64,000 bases of DNA from Mycetocola spongiae (lineage in GTDB: Bacteria; Actinomycetota; Actinomycetes; Actinomycetales; Microbacteriaceae): contig NZ_CP080203.1 in assembly GCF_020424085.1 (NCBI RefSeq), forward strand, positions 310,001 through 374,000, given 5' to 3'. The notes under the pieces are model-generated. The model made no database searches and was not told the DNA's origin. It saw only the letters and a program-made list of their open reading frames with translations. A program made the position numbers and the translations under genes. Shown piece after piece: positions 54,402-63,167 of this stretch (position 1 is the stretch's first letter; every line of letters begins with the position of its first letter).

Positions 54402-55948
54402 TTCCCGGCCTCGGACCAGCCGATTCCGGCGGGCTGCACGGAGATCAGCGAATAGCCGGCGAGGTCGGGCATGCCCGCCACGCCCGCCTTGGCGATGAAG
54501 CCGGCGTTATTGGCGGTGAGCCACAGCGTGGGCAGGGCCGCGGCGAGGTTCTGTGCCACGGTGTCCAGGAGTGCGGCGCGGGCGGCCGGATCGGTCTCGG
54601 CGGCGGCCGCATCCAGTGCGGCATCGGTTGCGGGATCGGAATAGCCACCGAAGTTATACGGCGATCCGGTGCGGGCCGTGAGGCGGCCGCCCGAGGCATC
54701 GGCATAGATCGAGGTGACAAAATCCACGGCCTGGAAATCGTGGGCACCCAGCATCGACCCAAATTCGGCGGGGTCCACGGGCTTCAGCGTGACGGTCACG
54801 CCCACCTCGGCGAGCATATCCTTGAGCACGGTTCCGCGCTGCACGGTCTCGGTGCGGTTATTCACGGTGAGCTCAAATGCGAGGTTGCGGCCCTCCAGGA
54901 CCTTTTTCGCGGCGTCCACATCATAGGTGGCGTAGCCGATGCTCGGGGCCAGATCGCCCAGCAGCGCATAGGGGTTATCCACGGGGGTGCCCTCGCCGAG
55001 GTTGATCACGGTATTCACGGCATCGCGGTCGATGGCCTGGGCGAGCGCCTCGCGCACCTCCAGATCGGCAAAGGCAGGGTCCTGCAGGTTGAGGATGATG
55101 GAGCTCATCGCGGCGGGTGCGGCGTGAACGGCGAGCGAGGAGTCATCGCGGGCCTGCTTAAACTGGCTGGTGACCTCGGTCCACATCAGGTCCACGTCAC
55201 CTGCCTGCAGGCTCTGCAGGCGGGATTCGGCATCGGGCATCATACGGTAGGTGATCGAGTCCAGATAGGCGGGCTCGGAGCCGCCATAGTTTTCGCTGCG
55301 GGTCACGGTGAGGGAGTCGCCTCCCACAAACTTCTCCACGCGATAGGCGCCGGCTCCCAGCGGGAAGCCAAAGGCATCCTGGGCGGTGGTGGAGGTGATC
55401 ATGCCGAGGGCGCGGGCGAACTGGGCGTTAAAATCGGCGTTGGGGCTCTTCAACGTGAGCACGAGCACGGTATCTCCCTGCACGTCCATGCCCTCGATCT
55501 GCCCGGTCTGGGCGGCGGCAGCGGATTTGGTGGCGGGATCGTTGAGGCGCTCCAGGTGCAGGCGCACGGAGTCGGCGGTGAGCGGGCTGCCATCGGAGAA
55601 GGTCAGGCCCTCGGGCAGCGTGATGGTCCAGACGCTGCCGGCGGCATCGGAGGTCACGGAGGTGGCCAGTCCCGGGACCACGGTGCCGCCCGGGCCGGGC
55701 TTAAGCAGCGGCTCGTAGAGCGCATTGGCCACGATAAACAGCGGCTGCTGGGCGAGTGCGCCGGCGGCGGGGTCGAGGCTCGGGACCTCGCGGTCGAGGC
55801 CCACCGCGAGGGTGCCGCCCTCGGTCGGGGTCGTCGGTGCGGTCGCGCCGGGCGCCGCCTCTCCTGCGGGGGTGCTACACGCCGAGAGCGTGAGGGCACC
55901 GATGACGGCTACGGCGGCGAGGCCGCGTGTGGCCCAATTGCGAGACAT
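54398..55948 (-). CDS. ABC transporter substrate-binding lipoprotein (family 5)
   Basis: 516 residues. Signal AAVAVIGALTLSAC with lipobox, then a Pro/Thr/Glu linker (PAGEAAPGATAPTTPTEGG) and the SBP_bac_5 fold (LYEPLLKPGPGGTVVPGLATS, LTFSDGSPLTADSV). ATG 55948 has AGGAGG 5 nt upstream; the frame extends to 56008 without a signal. The fold binds peptides in most cases but also beta-glucosides, nickel or opines; the GH1 gene in this operon favours a glycoside-containing ligand. It is distinct from the two binding proteins at 24706-28389. Confidence 0.92.
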   Translation of the reverse strand: MSRNWATRGLAAVAVIGALTLSACSTPAGEAAPGATAPTTPTEGGTLAVGLDREVPSLDPAAGALAQQPLFIVANALYEPLLKPGPGGTVVPGLATSVTSDAAGSVWTITLPEGLTFSDGSPLTADSVRLHLERLNDPATKSAAAAQTGQIEGMDVQGDTVLVLTLKSPNADFNAQFARALGMITSTTAQDAFGFPLGAGAYRVEKFVGGDSLTVTRSENYGGSEPAYLDSITYRMMPDAESRLQSLQAGDVDLMWTEVTSQFKQARDDSSLAVHAAPAAMSSIILNLQDPAFADLEVREALAQAIDRDAVNTVINLGEGTPVDNPYALLGDLAPSIGYATYDVDAAKKVLEGRNLAFELTVNNRTETVQRGTVLKDMLAEVGVTVTLKPVDPAEFGSMLGAHDFQAVDFVTSIYADASGGRLTARTGSPYNFGGYSDPATDAALDAAAAETDPAARAALLDTVAQNLAAALPTLWLTANNAGFIAKAGVAGMPDLAGYSLISVQPAGIGWSEAGK

Positions 55949-56015
55949 GGATCCTCCTGGTTCGTGGCGGCCGTGCGCCGGCCACGTCATGAAAGCTACG
56001 GAGCACACATGAATC

Positions 56016-56031
56016 GTGGCACTAGTGCCAC
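56016..56031. promoter_or_regulatory. Perfect 16-bp palindrome, candidate TetR operator
   Basis: GTGGCACTAGTGCCAC reads the same on both strands. It lies between the divergent importer operon (68 nt from its first start) and the TetR gene (about 100 nt from its start), the size and position expected for a TetR dimer site controlling both. Confidence 0.72.
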
Positions 56032-56132
56032 TTTCCTGGAGGTGAACGGATGGACAATAGCCGGTTAAAAAGCGGCCTCCCCCCGGGGGTGGTCATGGGA
56101 GGATATGGCAAGACCTAAGGAGAACACACCGG

Positions 56133-56756
56133 ATGAGCACTGCCCCCGACCCGCTGCGGCCCCCCGCGCCGATACCGGAAGCGCCGCGCAGCCGCGAGGA
56201 TCAGAAGCTGCGCACGGGCGCGCTGATCCGCGCCGCCGCCCTGGACCTCATCGAGGAGGTGGGCTTTGAGCGCGCGTCCATCGACGAGATTGCCGCGCGC
56301 GCCGGCGTTGGACGACGCACGTTTTTCCGCTATTTCCCGTGCAAGGAGGCCGTGCTTTTTGAGGGCACCGTACTGCCGGGCATCCCGCAGAATATCGACG
56401 CCTGCCTGGCCCGCGGGGAGTCCCCGCTGCACGCGGCATTCTCCTCGCTGCGCGGCAGCATCGCCTATCCCACGCCGCCCACCCAACGCGATGTCAGGCG
56501 GCGTCGGCTGCGCCTCTCGCTGCTCTCGGTGCCCTCGGTGAGCGCCTATTACCGCACTGCAATCGCCGAGTTGGCGCGCGAAATCACCGAGACGGTGCGC
56601 CGCCATCCGCAACACGCTGCCGTGCCGATGCTCCCCGAAATCACGGGTGGGCTGATCCAGATTGTGCTCCTGGAGCACGTGGACAGCGGCGAGATCGCGC
56701 ACCTGCGGGTGGATGAGGCGGTCTGGCGGCGGGCGCTGACCGCCGCGCTCGGCTAG
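56133..56756 (+). CDS. TetR family transcriptional regulator
   Basis: 207 residues. The N-terminal TetR helix-turn-helix is clear (LIRAAALDLIEEVGFERASIDEIAARAGVGRRTFFRYFPCKEAVLF, residues about 30-75, quoted in pieces: ASIDEIAARAGVG and RRTFFRYFPCKE). The C-terminal ligand domain is not assignable; it has an RRRRLRLSLLSVPSV segment like MftR-type regulators. Divergent from the importer operon, with the palindrome in between, so probably its local repressor. Confidence 0.9.
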   Translation: MSTAPDPLRPPAPIPEAPRSREDQKLRTGALIRAAALDLIEEVGFERASIDEIAARAGVGRRTFFRYFPCKEAVLFEGTVLPGIPQNIDACLARGESPLHAAFSSLRGSIAYPTPPTQRDVRRRRLRLSLLSVPSVSAYYRTAIAELAREITETVRRHPQHAAVPMLPEITGGLIQIVLLEHVDSGEIAHLRVDEAVWRRALTAALG

Positions 56757-56789
56757 CCCGGCAGCGGCGCGGGGTGGGCCCGCCGAGTG

Positions 56790-57689
56790 CTAGGTATCCA
56801 GGCCCTCGGCGGTCTCGGCCCGCGCCAGCTTGAGGACGCCGTAAAACGCGATTGCCCCGGCAAAAACCAGGATAAAAATCGACCAGATCGGGGCGCCCGC
56901 CGCCTCCTGCAAGATCGTAATCCCCAGCAGCACGGCCACCGCGGGGTCCACGATGGTGAGCCCGGCGATCACCACGTCCGGCGAATTGCAGGTATGCGAG
57001 TACTGCACATAGTAGATCGAGAGCGCCGAGGCGATACTGATGCCCACGATGCACACCACGGTGAGCCAGTTCTCGGAGGCCGAACCCACGTTATGCCCGC
57101 GCAGGAGGTCCTCCACGCGCAGGATCACGGTCTTGCCCAGGGTCGCGATAAAGCCCGAGTAGATGCCGCCGAGCAGCACATACATGATCGGGCGCGGGCT
57201 GGACTTTTTCCCCGCGATCCAGAGCGCAAGCGAGACGAGCAGCATCGCGGTTAATACGCTCAGGATCGCGATCAGCTGGCCGTCGCCGATGGACTTCTGC
57301 TTCCCCACCATCGAGGCAACAACCACGTAGAGAATCACGCCGCCGAGGATGATGATGATCGCGTTTTTGATCTCGGGGGAGAGCTTTTTCTTCGAGATGC
57401 GGGTGGTGAAGATCACCGTAAATACCAGGGCCGCGACGCCCAGGGGCTGCACCAGGATCAGCGGCGCGAGCGCGAGGCTGCCCATCTGCAGGATGATCGC
57501 GAGCCCAATCAGGACGGTTCCGCCGCGCCAGGTGCGCACCCGGAGGAGTTTCATCACGGGCGAGCCGCCGCCCTTTTCCTCGGCGGCGAGCCGCACCCCG
57601 CGGCTCTGCCCCAGGTTTCCGAGGGCAAGAATGGCGGCGGAGAGCAGGGCCAGGAGCACTCCGAGGGCGGGGAGGGAACCAGTAAACAC
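56790..57689 (-). CDS. DMT/NIPA-like transporter
   Basis: 299 residues with nine to ten membrane segments in two halves. LALLSAAILALGNLGQSRGVRLAAEE at the start and LAPLILVQPLGVAALVFTVI are typical of the NIPA-like branch of the drug/metabolite transporter superfamily, some of which carry magnesium. The substrate is not predictable. GTG 57689 with AAAGGA upstream. Same strand as the hydrolase upstream, behind a hairpin, so transcription may be separate. Confidence 0.85.
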   Translation of the reverse strand: MFTGSLPALGVLLALLSAAILALGNLGQSRGVRLAAEEKGGGSPVMKLLRVRTWRGGTVLIGLAIILQMGSLALAPLILVQPLGVAALVFTVIFTTRISKKKLSPEIKNAIIIILGGVILYVVVASMVGKQKSIGDGQLIAILSVLTAMLLVSLALWIAGKKSSPRPIMYVLLGGIYSGFIATLGKTVILRVEDLLRGHNVGSASENWLTVVCIVGISIASALSIYYVQYSHTCNSPDVVIAGLTIVDPAVAVLLGITILQEAAGAPIWSIFILVFAGAIAFYGVLKLARAETAEGLDT

Positions 57690-57764
57690 GGGGAGTCCTT
57701 TGCGAGTGGATGCCGTTCGGCGCGGGCCGAACGGGGTGGGGGCGGGCTATCCGCCGATAATAGG

Positions 57765-57797
57765 CGTATGGGCGCCCCGCTGCGGGACGCCCATACG
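57765..57797 (-). terminator. Hairpin after the choloylglycine-hydrolase-type gene
   Basis: CGTATGGGCG and CGCCCATACG close a stem of about 15 bp with one internal mismatch (CCCGC/GCGGG in the top part), 9 nt after the stop of the hydrolase gene. T-rich sequence following on the minus strand is poor. Confidence 0.55.
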
Positions 57798-57805
57798 GTA
57801 TTGCG

Positions 57806-58885
57806 TTATTTCTTTTTGCCCACCATCTGCTGGACCTTCTTCTGGATGATCTTAAACTCATCCTGCATATTGGCCACGCGCTCCAGCGCGGTCAGGCCGG
57901 CCGCGAGTGCGTCCGTGGTCAGCTCGTCCACCGCGGCGAATTTGCGGCTCACGTTGCCGGCGAGGCCACCCTCGAGGGCCAGCTCGCTCACCAGGTCCAG
58001 CTTCAGAACCTTGCTGCCCTCGGAGAAGCTCACGTCGTTCAGATCCACCCAGACGATGCCTGGGCGGGTCGTGGACTCAAATACATAGAGCTTATTGGTG
58101 AGGTCCAGCACCACCTGCCAGATGGTCTGCGAGGCATCGGGCTTGCCCTCCTCGGGGGTGCGGAACGGCTGGGCCGCGTTGCGGATGATGCTGAACATCG
58201 CCGCGATGGCCTCCAGCTGGGTCTTGGGCTGCACCTGGTGGTCCACATAATAGGACGCGCGGGCGAAGCGATCGCTCGCGAGGGTCGAGCCGGGGAGGGG
58301 CTTATCGCCGCCCAGGCCCTGGATCTCCTTCACCAGTTCCAGCTGCTTATCGTAGGTGGGGGAGTTGGTCATGACGCGGTAGTCGCGGCTGTGATACACG
58401 GTGGGCTTGCCATCGGTATATTCGATGATTGCCGAATCGCCCGAGGCGTCGTTAATCGCGAGGTGCAGCGTGGGAACCAGGTGACCGGTGGGGTCAAATA
58501 GCTGCGCAATCTGCACCTGGGTCTTATTGGTCCACTCCACGGCCTCGGCGACGGTGGCGAAGTTATCCAGGTAGTACTGGAGCCAGACGGCCTGGCTCAG
58601 CTGCACGTCCGAGGGGGCGGGCTTGCCATAATCGGACTCGGCGAGCCAGAGGATATGTCCCGCGAAGCCCTCCTCGTTCACGCCATCGCAAGCCACCAGG
58701 TCAAAGGCGGTGGCGACGATGCTGCCGTATTTTGCGGTCCAGGTGAGGTCTCCGTTCACCCCGTCGGCACGCTCGATGCCGCGCGGGAACTTCCAGAGGT
58801 TGGTGAGGAGATCCATGTGGAAATCCATGTTTCTTCCCACAATGACCGATCCATTGGCGTCGGGCCAGACAACTCGTGTACACAT
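57806..58885 (-). CDS. Choloylglycine hydrolase family protein (linear amide C-N hydrolase)
   Basis: 359-residue Ntn-hydrolase of the bile-salt hydrolase/penicillin V acylase family. The start is fixed by chemistry: MCTR places Cys at position 2, the nucleophile exposed after Met removal. Arg18 and Asp21 in the VGRNMDF segment match the catalytic Arg and Asp of characterised members. An Asn in VMTNSPTYDKQ and an Arg in LASDRFARASYY fit the remaining catalytic positions. Cytoplasmic, no signal peptide. Substrates may be conjugated bile salts, penicillin V or acyl-homoserine lactones; sequence alone cannot decide. Next to glutamate decarboxylase on the same strand. Confidence 0.9.
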   Translation of the reverse strand: MCTRVVWPDANGSVIVGRNMDFHMDLLTNLWKFPRGIERADGVNGDLTWTAKYGSIVATAFDLVACDGVNEEGFAGHILWLAESDYGKPAPSDVQLSQAVWLQYYLDNFATVAEAVEWTNKTQVQIAQLFDPTGHLVPTLHLAINDASGDSAIIEYTDGKPTVYHSRDYRVMTNSPTYDKQLELVKEIQGLGGDKPLPGSTLASDRFARASYYVDHQVQPKTQLEAIAAMFSIIRNAAQPFRTPEEGKPDASQTIWQVVLDLTNKLYVFESTTRPGIVWVDLNDVSFSEGSKVLKLDLVSELALEGGLAGNVSRKFAAVDELTTDALAAGLTALERVANMQDEFKIIQKKVQQMVGKKK

Positions 58886-58977
58886 GGCGTTACGTCCTTT
58901 CGTAGTGAAGCAATTGCGATTGAATGACACTGCTGCGAGGGGCCTGCTGCTCGCCGCCTCGGGTCCGCCCCGCGGTT

Positions 58978-59664
58978 CTAGGGAGTGACGGTTGTGCGGC
59001 GGGGAAGCGCGATCGCGGAGCCGGCAAAAAAGCACAGCGCCCCGATAAACGTTCCCCAGTTGGCCAGGGCGAGGTCCTTGGCCGATCCATCGGGAAGCAC
59101 AAACGCCCCGATGGCCGAGAATCCAAATGCCAGGCAGCCGATCATATTGATATGGGCCCCCCACCATCCGGAGCTTGAGGGATCCCAGAGCGTGCCCTCG
59201 GATCGGAGGAAGGCCACATAGACAAATACGGCGCTGGCCAAAAAGGCCACCGACCCGCCCGCATCGGGTGTCCATACCAGGCGGTCCTCGGCATGCGCCG
59301 TCTTGGCGGTGAGCGCCGCGCTGGTGCTCACGTTAAAGAGGATCGTGCCGATGGTTTGGATGGCCGCGGCCAGCCAGACCGCGCGAAACATCTTGCCGGT
59401 GCCGTAGCTCACCCGGGTTGTGGCATCACCACTGAGGATGAGCTGCATGAGGCCCGCCGCGGTGAAAAACCAGGCCCCAAAAAAACACAGCAGGTTGGTG
59501 ATATTGGAGTTATTGCTATCCAGCATCCCGATCAGGGTCCCCACGGCAAACAGGGCCGAGCCGATCATAAACGACCAGCTCTGCTTGCTCAGCGTGGGCA
59601 CCAGGGCGGGCACTCGCTCGCGATCGGGCGCTGAGCCCGATGCTGCTAGCGGGGAGTTATTCAT
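58978..59664 (-). CDS. Hypothetical six-segment membrane protein (YrhK-like pattern)
   Basis: 228 residues with hydrophobic segments near 30-48, 55-78, 90-112, 133-152, 165-188 and 198-218. The WSFMIGSALFAVGTLIG and CFFGAWFFTAAGLMQLIL segments resemble YrhK-domain proteins, but I am not certain of the family. It sits between glutamate decarboxylase and the choloylglycine-hydrolase-type gene with gaps of about 90 nt on each side, so a functional link with acid or membrane stress is plausible. It is not a GadC antiporter (too short, wrong pattern). Confidence 0.6.
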   Translation of the reverse strand: MNNSPLAASGSAPDRERVPALVPTLSKQSWSFMIGSALFAVGTLIGMLDSNNSNITNLLCFFGAWFFTAAGLMQLILSGDATTRVSYGTGKMFRAVWLAAAIQTIGTILFNVSTSAALTAKTAHAEDRLVWTPDAGGSVAFLASAVFVYVAFLRSEGTLWDPSSSGWWGAHINMIGCLAFGFSAIGAFVLPDGSAKDLALANWGTFIGALCFFAGSAIALPRRTTVTP

Positions 59665-59710
59665 GCGGGTCTTTCGGTTGGTCTGGGCAAGCGGGTTGCC
59701 GGGGTGGGGC

Positions 59711-59736
59711 GGAGGGGCGCCGGAGCGCGCCCCTCC
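59711..59736 (-). terminator. GC-rich hairpin after glutamate decarboxylase
   Basis: GGAGGGGCGC (59711-59720) pairs perfectly with GCGCCCCTCC (59727-59736), loop of 6. It lies 15 nt after the gadB stop, with no T tract. Confidence 0.5.
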
Positions 59737-59750
59737 GCGGCCGCGCGAGC

Positions 59751-61151
59751 CTAGTGCGCGAAGGTGTGGCGCTTCTTTTCGCGCGGGATCGGGGCGTCCA
59801 GGTTTTCCAGGAACTCCACCTCTTCCTTCAGCGCGTCCAGGAGCAGGGCCGCGAGGTCCTGGCTTAGGCCCAGGCGGACCACGATGCGCTGGACCACCAT
59901 ATTGCTGAGGTCATCGGGCATCGGATAGGCCGGGACGAGCCAGCCGCGCATGCGCAGCCGGTCGGCCAGGTCGTAGAGGTCCCAGTTGCGGTGGGCCTTG
60001 GTCATCCGCCACGCAAATACGGGGATCGTATCTCCGCGGCTGACCAGCTCAAACGGTGCCATTGCGCCGATTGCGGAGGACAGATAGGTGGCCACATCGA
60101 TCGAGCCCTGCTGCACCATGCGGTAGCCCTCGCGGCCGAGGCGGAGGAACTGGTAGTACTGCAGGAGGACCTGCGAGCCGGGGCGCGAGAAGTTCAGCGC
60201 GAGGGTGGGCATATCGCCACCCAGATAGCTCACGTGGAAGATCAGGCTCTCGGGGCACACGGCCTTGGTGCGCCAGACAACCCAGCCCACACCGGGATAG
60301 ACCAGGCCGTATTTATGCCCGGAGGTGCTGATCGAGTTCACGCGCTTGACCTTGAAGTCCCACTCCAGATCGGGCTGGCAGAACGGGGCGACCATTCCGC
60401 CCGAGGCGCCGTCCACGTGGATCTTCACGTCGAAGCCGGTGGCCTCCTGGATCTCGTCGAGCTTGGCGGCGATCTCCTTGACCGGCTCATAGAGACCGGT
60501 ATAGGTCTGGCCGAGGATGGCGACCACACCGATGGTGTTTTCGTCCACATAGTTTTCCAGCTCAAAGCCGTCCAGGACCAGGTGGTCCTCGGTCACGGGC
60601 ACATAGCGCGCCTCGACGTCCCAGTAGTTGCAGAACTTCTCCCAGACCACCTGAACGCCGGCGGAGAGGATGAGGTTGGGCTTTTCGGTGCTCTTGCCCT
60701 CGGCGCGGCGACGCTCCTGCCACAGGCGCTTCAGCGCGAGCCCGCCGAGCATACAGGCCTCGGAGGAGCCGATCGTGGAGGTACCGATGGTATCCGCGGG
60801 GTCCGGTACGTTCCAGAGATCCGCGATCATCCGCCAGCAGCGATCCTCGATGGTCGCGGTGGCCGGATACTCGTCCTTATCGATCATGTTCTTATCGGCG
60901 CTCTCGGCATAGAGCTTCTGCGCGTTATCGTCCATCCAGGTGGAGACAAACGTCGCGAGGTTCAGGCGGGAGTTGCCGTCCAGCATCGCCTCATCGTGCA
61001 CGATCTGATACGCGGTATCGCCGGACATCATATTCTGCGGGATCGAGAACTTGGGCAGGCTGGTCGCCTCCCCGGGCTGCGCAAAAACGGGAGAGATCTG
61101 AAGCTCATCCGAGGACGGCTTCTCTACTGCGTTTCGGTACATTTCAGACAT
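59751..61151 (-). CDS. gadB: Glutamate decarboxylase
   Basis: PLP-dependent enzyme converting glutamate to GABA with proton consumption; 466 residues, the size of bacterial GadA/B. The PLP lysine is in SISTSGHKYGLVYPGVGWVVWR (near residue 278, quoted as SGHKYG). IGSSEACMLGGLALKRLW and HVDGASGGMVAPFCQPDLEWDF (in pieces HVDGASGG) are typical. The C-terminus ends with KKRHTFAH; a His close to the end recalls the GadB residue that closes the active site at neutral pH, which would give pH control. ATG 61151. No antiporter gene lies in the window. Confidence 0.96.
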   Translation of the reverse strand: MSEMYRNAVEKPSSDELQISPVFAQPGEATSLPKFSIPQNMMSGDTAYQIVHDEAMLDGNSRLNLATFVSTWMDDNAQKLYAESADKNMIDKDEYPATATIEDRCWRMIADLWNVPDPADTIGTSTIGSSEACMLGGLALKRLWQERRRAEGKSTEKPNLILSAGVQVVWEKFCNYWDVEARYVPVTEDHLVLDGFELENYVDENTIGVVAILGQTYTGLYEPVKEIAAKLDEIQEATGFDVKIHVDGASGGMVAPFCQPDLEWDFKVKRVNSISTSGHKYGLVYPGVGWVVWRTKAVCPESLIFHVSYLGGDMPTLALNFSRPGSQVLLQYYQFLRLGREGYRMVQQGSIDVATYLSSAIGAMAPFELVSRGDTIPVFAWRMTKAHRNWDLYDLADRLRMRGWLVPAYPMPDDLSNMVVQRIVVRLGLSQDLAALLLDALKEEVEFLENLDAPIPREKKRHTFAH

Positions 61152-61220
61152 CGTGACTCGTTTCTTTATCGAAGGTACTGACGTGCATTATCGAGGGGTG
61201 GACGGGGGAAAATCGGGGCA

Positions 61221-63167
61221 TTAGACCTCCACGGGTGGGTAGAGGCGATCCATGTTGTACTGCCGGTTTCTGCGGGCAGCCCAGGTGGAGACCGCGAGGA
61301 ACACGGCGGTCAGCCCGGCGATGACGGCGATTGCGATCCAGAGGCGGTAATCGATCCCGCCCATGATCAGCTGCCGCAGGCCGGTCACCGTATAGGTCAT
61401 CGGGTCATAGGGGTGGATCCACTGGAAGAGCGGGCTGGTGGTGGGCACCGGATAGATTCCCCCGGCGGAGGTCAGCATCACCATCAGGAAGGCCAGCGTG
61501 ATCACGCGGCCCACCGCCGCCCCAAATAGCGCGTTGAACATCTGGATCATGGCCATAAACATCGCGACCATCAGCCACATAAAGAACAGCGTGGGTATCG
61601 GGAACGCGGGTTTCAGCCCGAGGCCAAAATAGATCACGAGGAACAGGATGGTGCCCTGGGTGATCCCCACCGCGAGGGTGGGCATAAAGGAGGCAAAGAC
61701 CGTGCGCAGCGAGCCCAGACCCTGGGCGAGCGGGCGGGCCTGCAGCGGGGTAAAGAGCATCCAGGCGATGATGCTGCCCACAAATAGTGCCAGCCCGAGG
61801 AAGAACGGCGCGAAGCCATAGGCGAAGGTCTTGGCCTCGTTTTCGGTCTTCTCGATCAGCTTCACCGGCTGGGCGAGCGTCTTAATGAAGCTCTCCTGCT
61901 GGTCGTTATCCCAGTGCGGGAGCAGCTTCATTCCCTGGGTGACTCCCTCGGCCAGCTGCGAGGTTCCGGCCGCCAGCTTGGGGGTGCCCGCGGCGAGCGT
62001 ATTGGCCCCGTCGCTGAGCTCCACGAGTCCCGAGCTGAGCGAGTTTGCCCCGCCGCGCAGCTGATCGGAGGCGGCATGGGCGGCGGCCAGATCCTGGACC
62101 ACCTTGCCGTCCTCGACCGCGCGCATCACCACGTTGATCTGGCTGCTGGGATCGCCCAGCTGGGCGGCGAGCAGCGAGGAATCGGTGCGCACGGCATCCA
62201 GCACACCGTTGATCTGCACGATCGCGGGGGTCGAGGCGATGTCATCGCGGATCTTCTGGATGCGGTCGGCCATCGCGCCGTCGCCGGCCTGGCGGATATC
62301 GGCGATCACGGCGTCCAGCGCGGCGGCATTGCGGGCCTGGGCGGCGGCGATGTCATTGGAGAGTGTTGCCACCTGATCCACATTGGCCTCGATGCGCTGC
62401 GCGGCGGCACGCACCTCGGCCCCGGTGATGCCGGAGCCGGCGATGAGCTTATCGGCATCGCCGATCACGGAGTCCAGACGGGTCGTGATCTCGTTGATTC
62501 CCCCGGCGAGGGTGGCAGCGCCGTCCTTTGCGGTCACCAGGTTGGTGGCCAGCAGCTGTGCGCCCTCATCGGCCTGCTGCATACCGGTATTCAGCTGTTC
62601 CACTCCCGCAGCGGCGGTCTTGAGCTTGGGGAGGGTGGAGTCGATTCCGGTGATGACGGCCTGGAAGACCTGCTCCCCGACCTGCGCACTCACCTGGTTG
62701 ATGACCTCCTCGGCGGCGTCCTGACCGATCACGGTGGAAAGGTAGTTATTGGACTCGTCATACGTGAAGATCAGTTCCGCGGAGTGCGGGTTTCCCGTGG
62801 CCGCGGAGACCACGGAATCGGAGAAGTTTTTGGGAATGGTGATGGTGAAATCGTATTTTCCATGCGAAAGCCCGGCCGCGGCGTCCTCCTCGGAGGCCTT
62901 AATCAGGTTGAGCTGCTTGGACTCGATCAGCCCGCTGACCACCTGATCGCCTGCGTGGAAGTCCTTGCCGTGCATCGAGGCGCCGGTATCCAGGTTCACG
63001 ATGGCCACGGGAACCTTATCCACATTGCCAAACGGGTTCCAGAATGCCCAGAGATACAGTGCGCCATACATCAGCGGCATCAGCAGGATCACCACAAACG
63101 CGAGGCGCGGCATCTTGCCGCGGTAATATCTCTTAAAATCGCTCCCGGGGGAGAATGCGGCAATCAC
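61221..63167 (-). CDS. YhgE/Pip domain membrane protein
   Basis: 648 residues with the YhgE/Pip architecture: one N-terminal membrane segment (about 20-42), a long extracytoplasmic helical domain (about 55-420) rich in Ala/Asp/Gln and coiled-coil-like, then five to six C-terminal membrane segments of ABC-2 permease type (about 445-640). FWNPFGNVDKVPVAIVNLDTG is the family hallmark near residue 45. Relatives include the phage-infection protein of Lactococcus and ESX-type secretion or lipid-export accessory proteins. It overlaps the ATPase gene by 4 nt, so the two form one transporter. Confidence 0.9.
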   Translation of the reverse strand: MIAAFSPGSDFKRYYRGKMPRLAFVVILLMPLMYGALYLWAFWNPFGNVDKVPVAIVNLDTGASMHGKDFHAGDQVVSGLIESKQLNLIKASEEDAAAGLSHGKYDFTITIPKNFSDSVVSAATGNPHSAELIFTYDESNNYLSTVIGQDAAEEVINQVSAQVGEQVFQAVITGIDSTLPKLKTAAAGVEQLNTGMQQADEGAQLLATNLVTAKDGAATLAGGINEITTRLDSVIGDADKLIAGSGITGAEVRAAAQRIEANVDQVATLSNDIAAAQARNAAALDAVIADIRQAGDGAMADRIQKIRDDIASTPAIVQINGVLDAVRTDSSLLAAQLGDPSSQINVVMRAVEDGKVVQDLAAAHAASDQLRGGANSLSSGLVELSDGANTLAAGTPKLAAGTSQLAEGVTQGMKLLPHWDNDQQESFIKTLAQPVKLIEKTENEAKTFAYGFAPFFLGLALFVGSIIAWMLFTPLQARPLAQGLGSLRTVFASFMPTLAVGITQGTILFLVIYFGLGLKPAFPIPTLFFMWLMVAMFMAMIQMFNALFGAAVGRVITLAFLMVMLTSAGGIYPVPTTSPLFQWIHPYDPMTYTVTGLRQLIMGGIDYRLWIAIAVIAGLTAVFLAVSTWAARRNRQYNMDRLYPPVEV

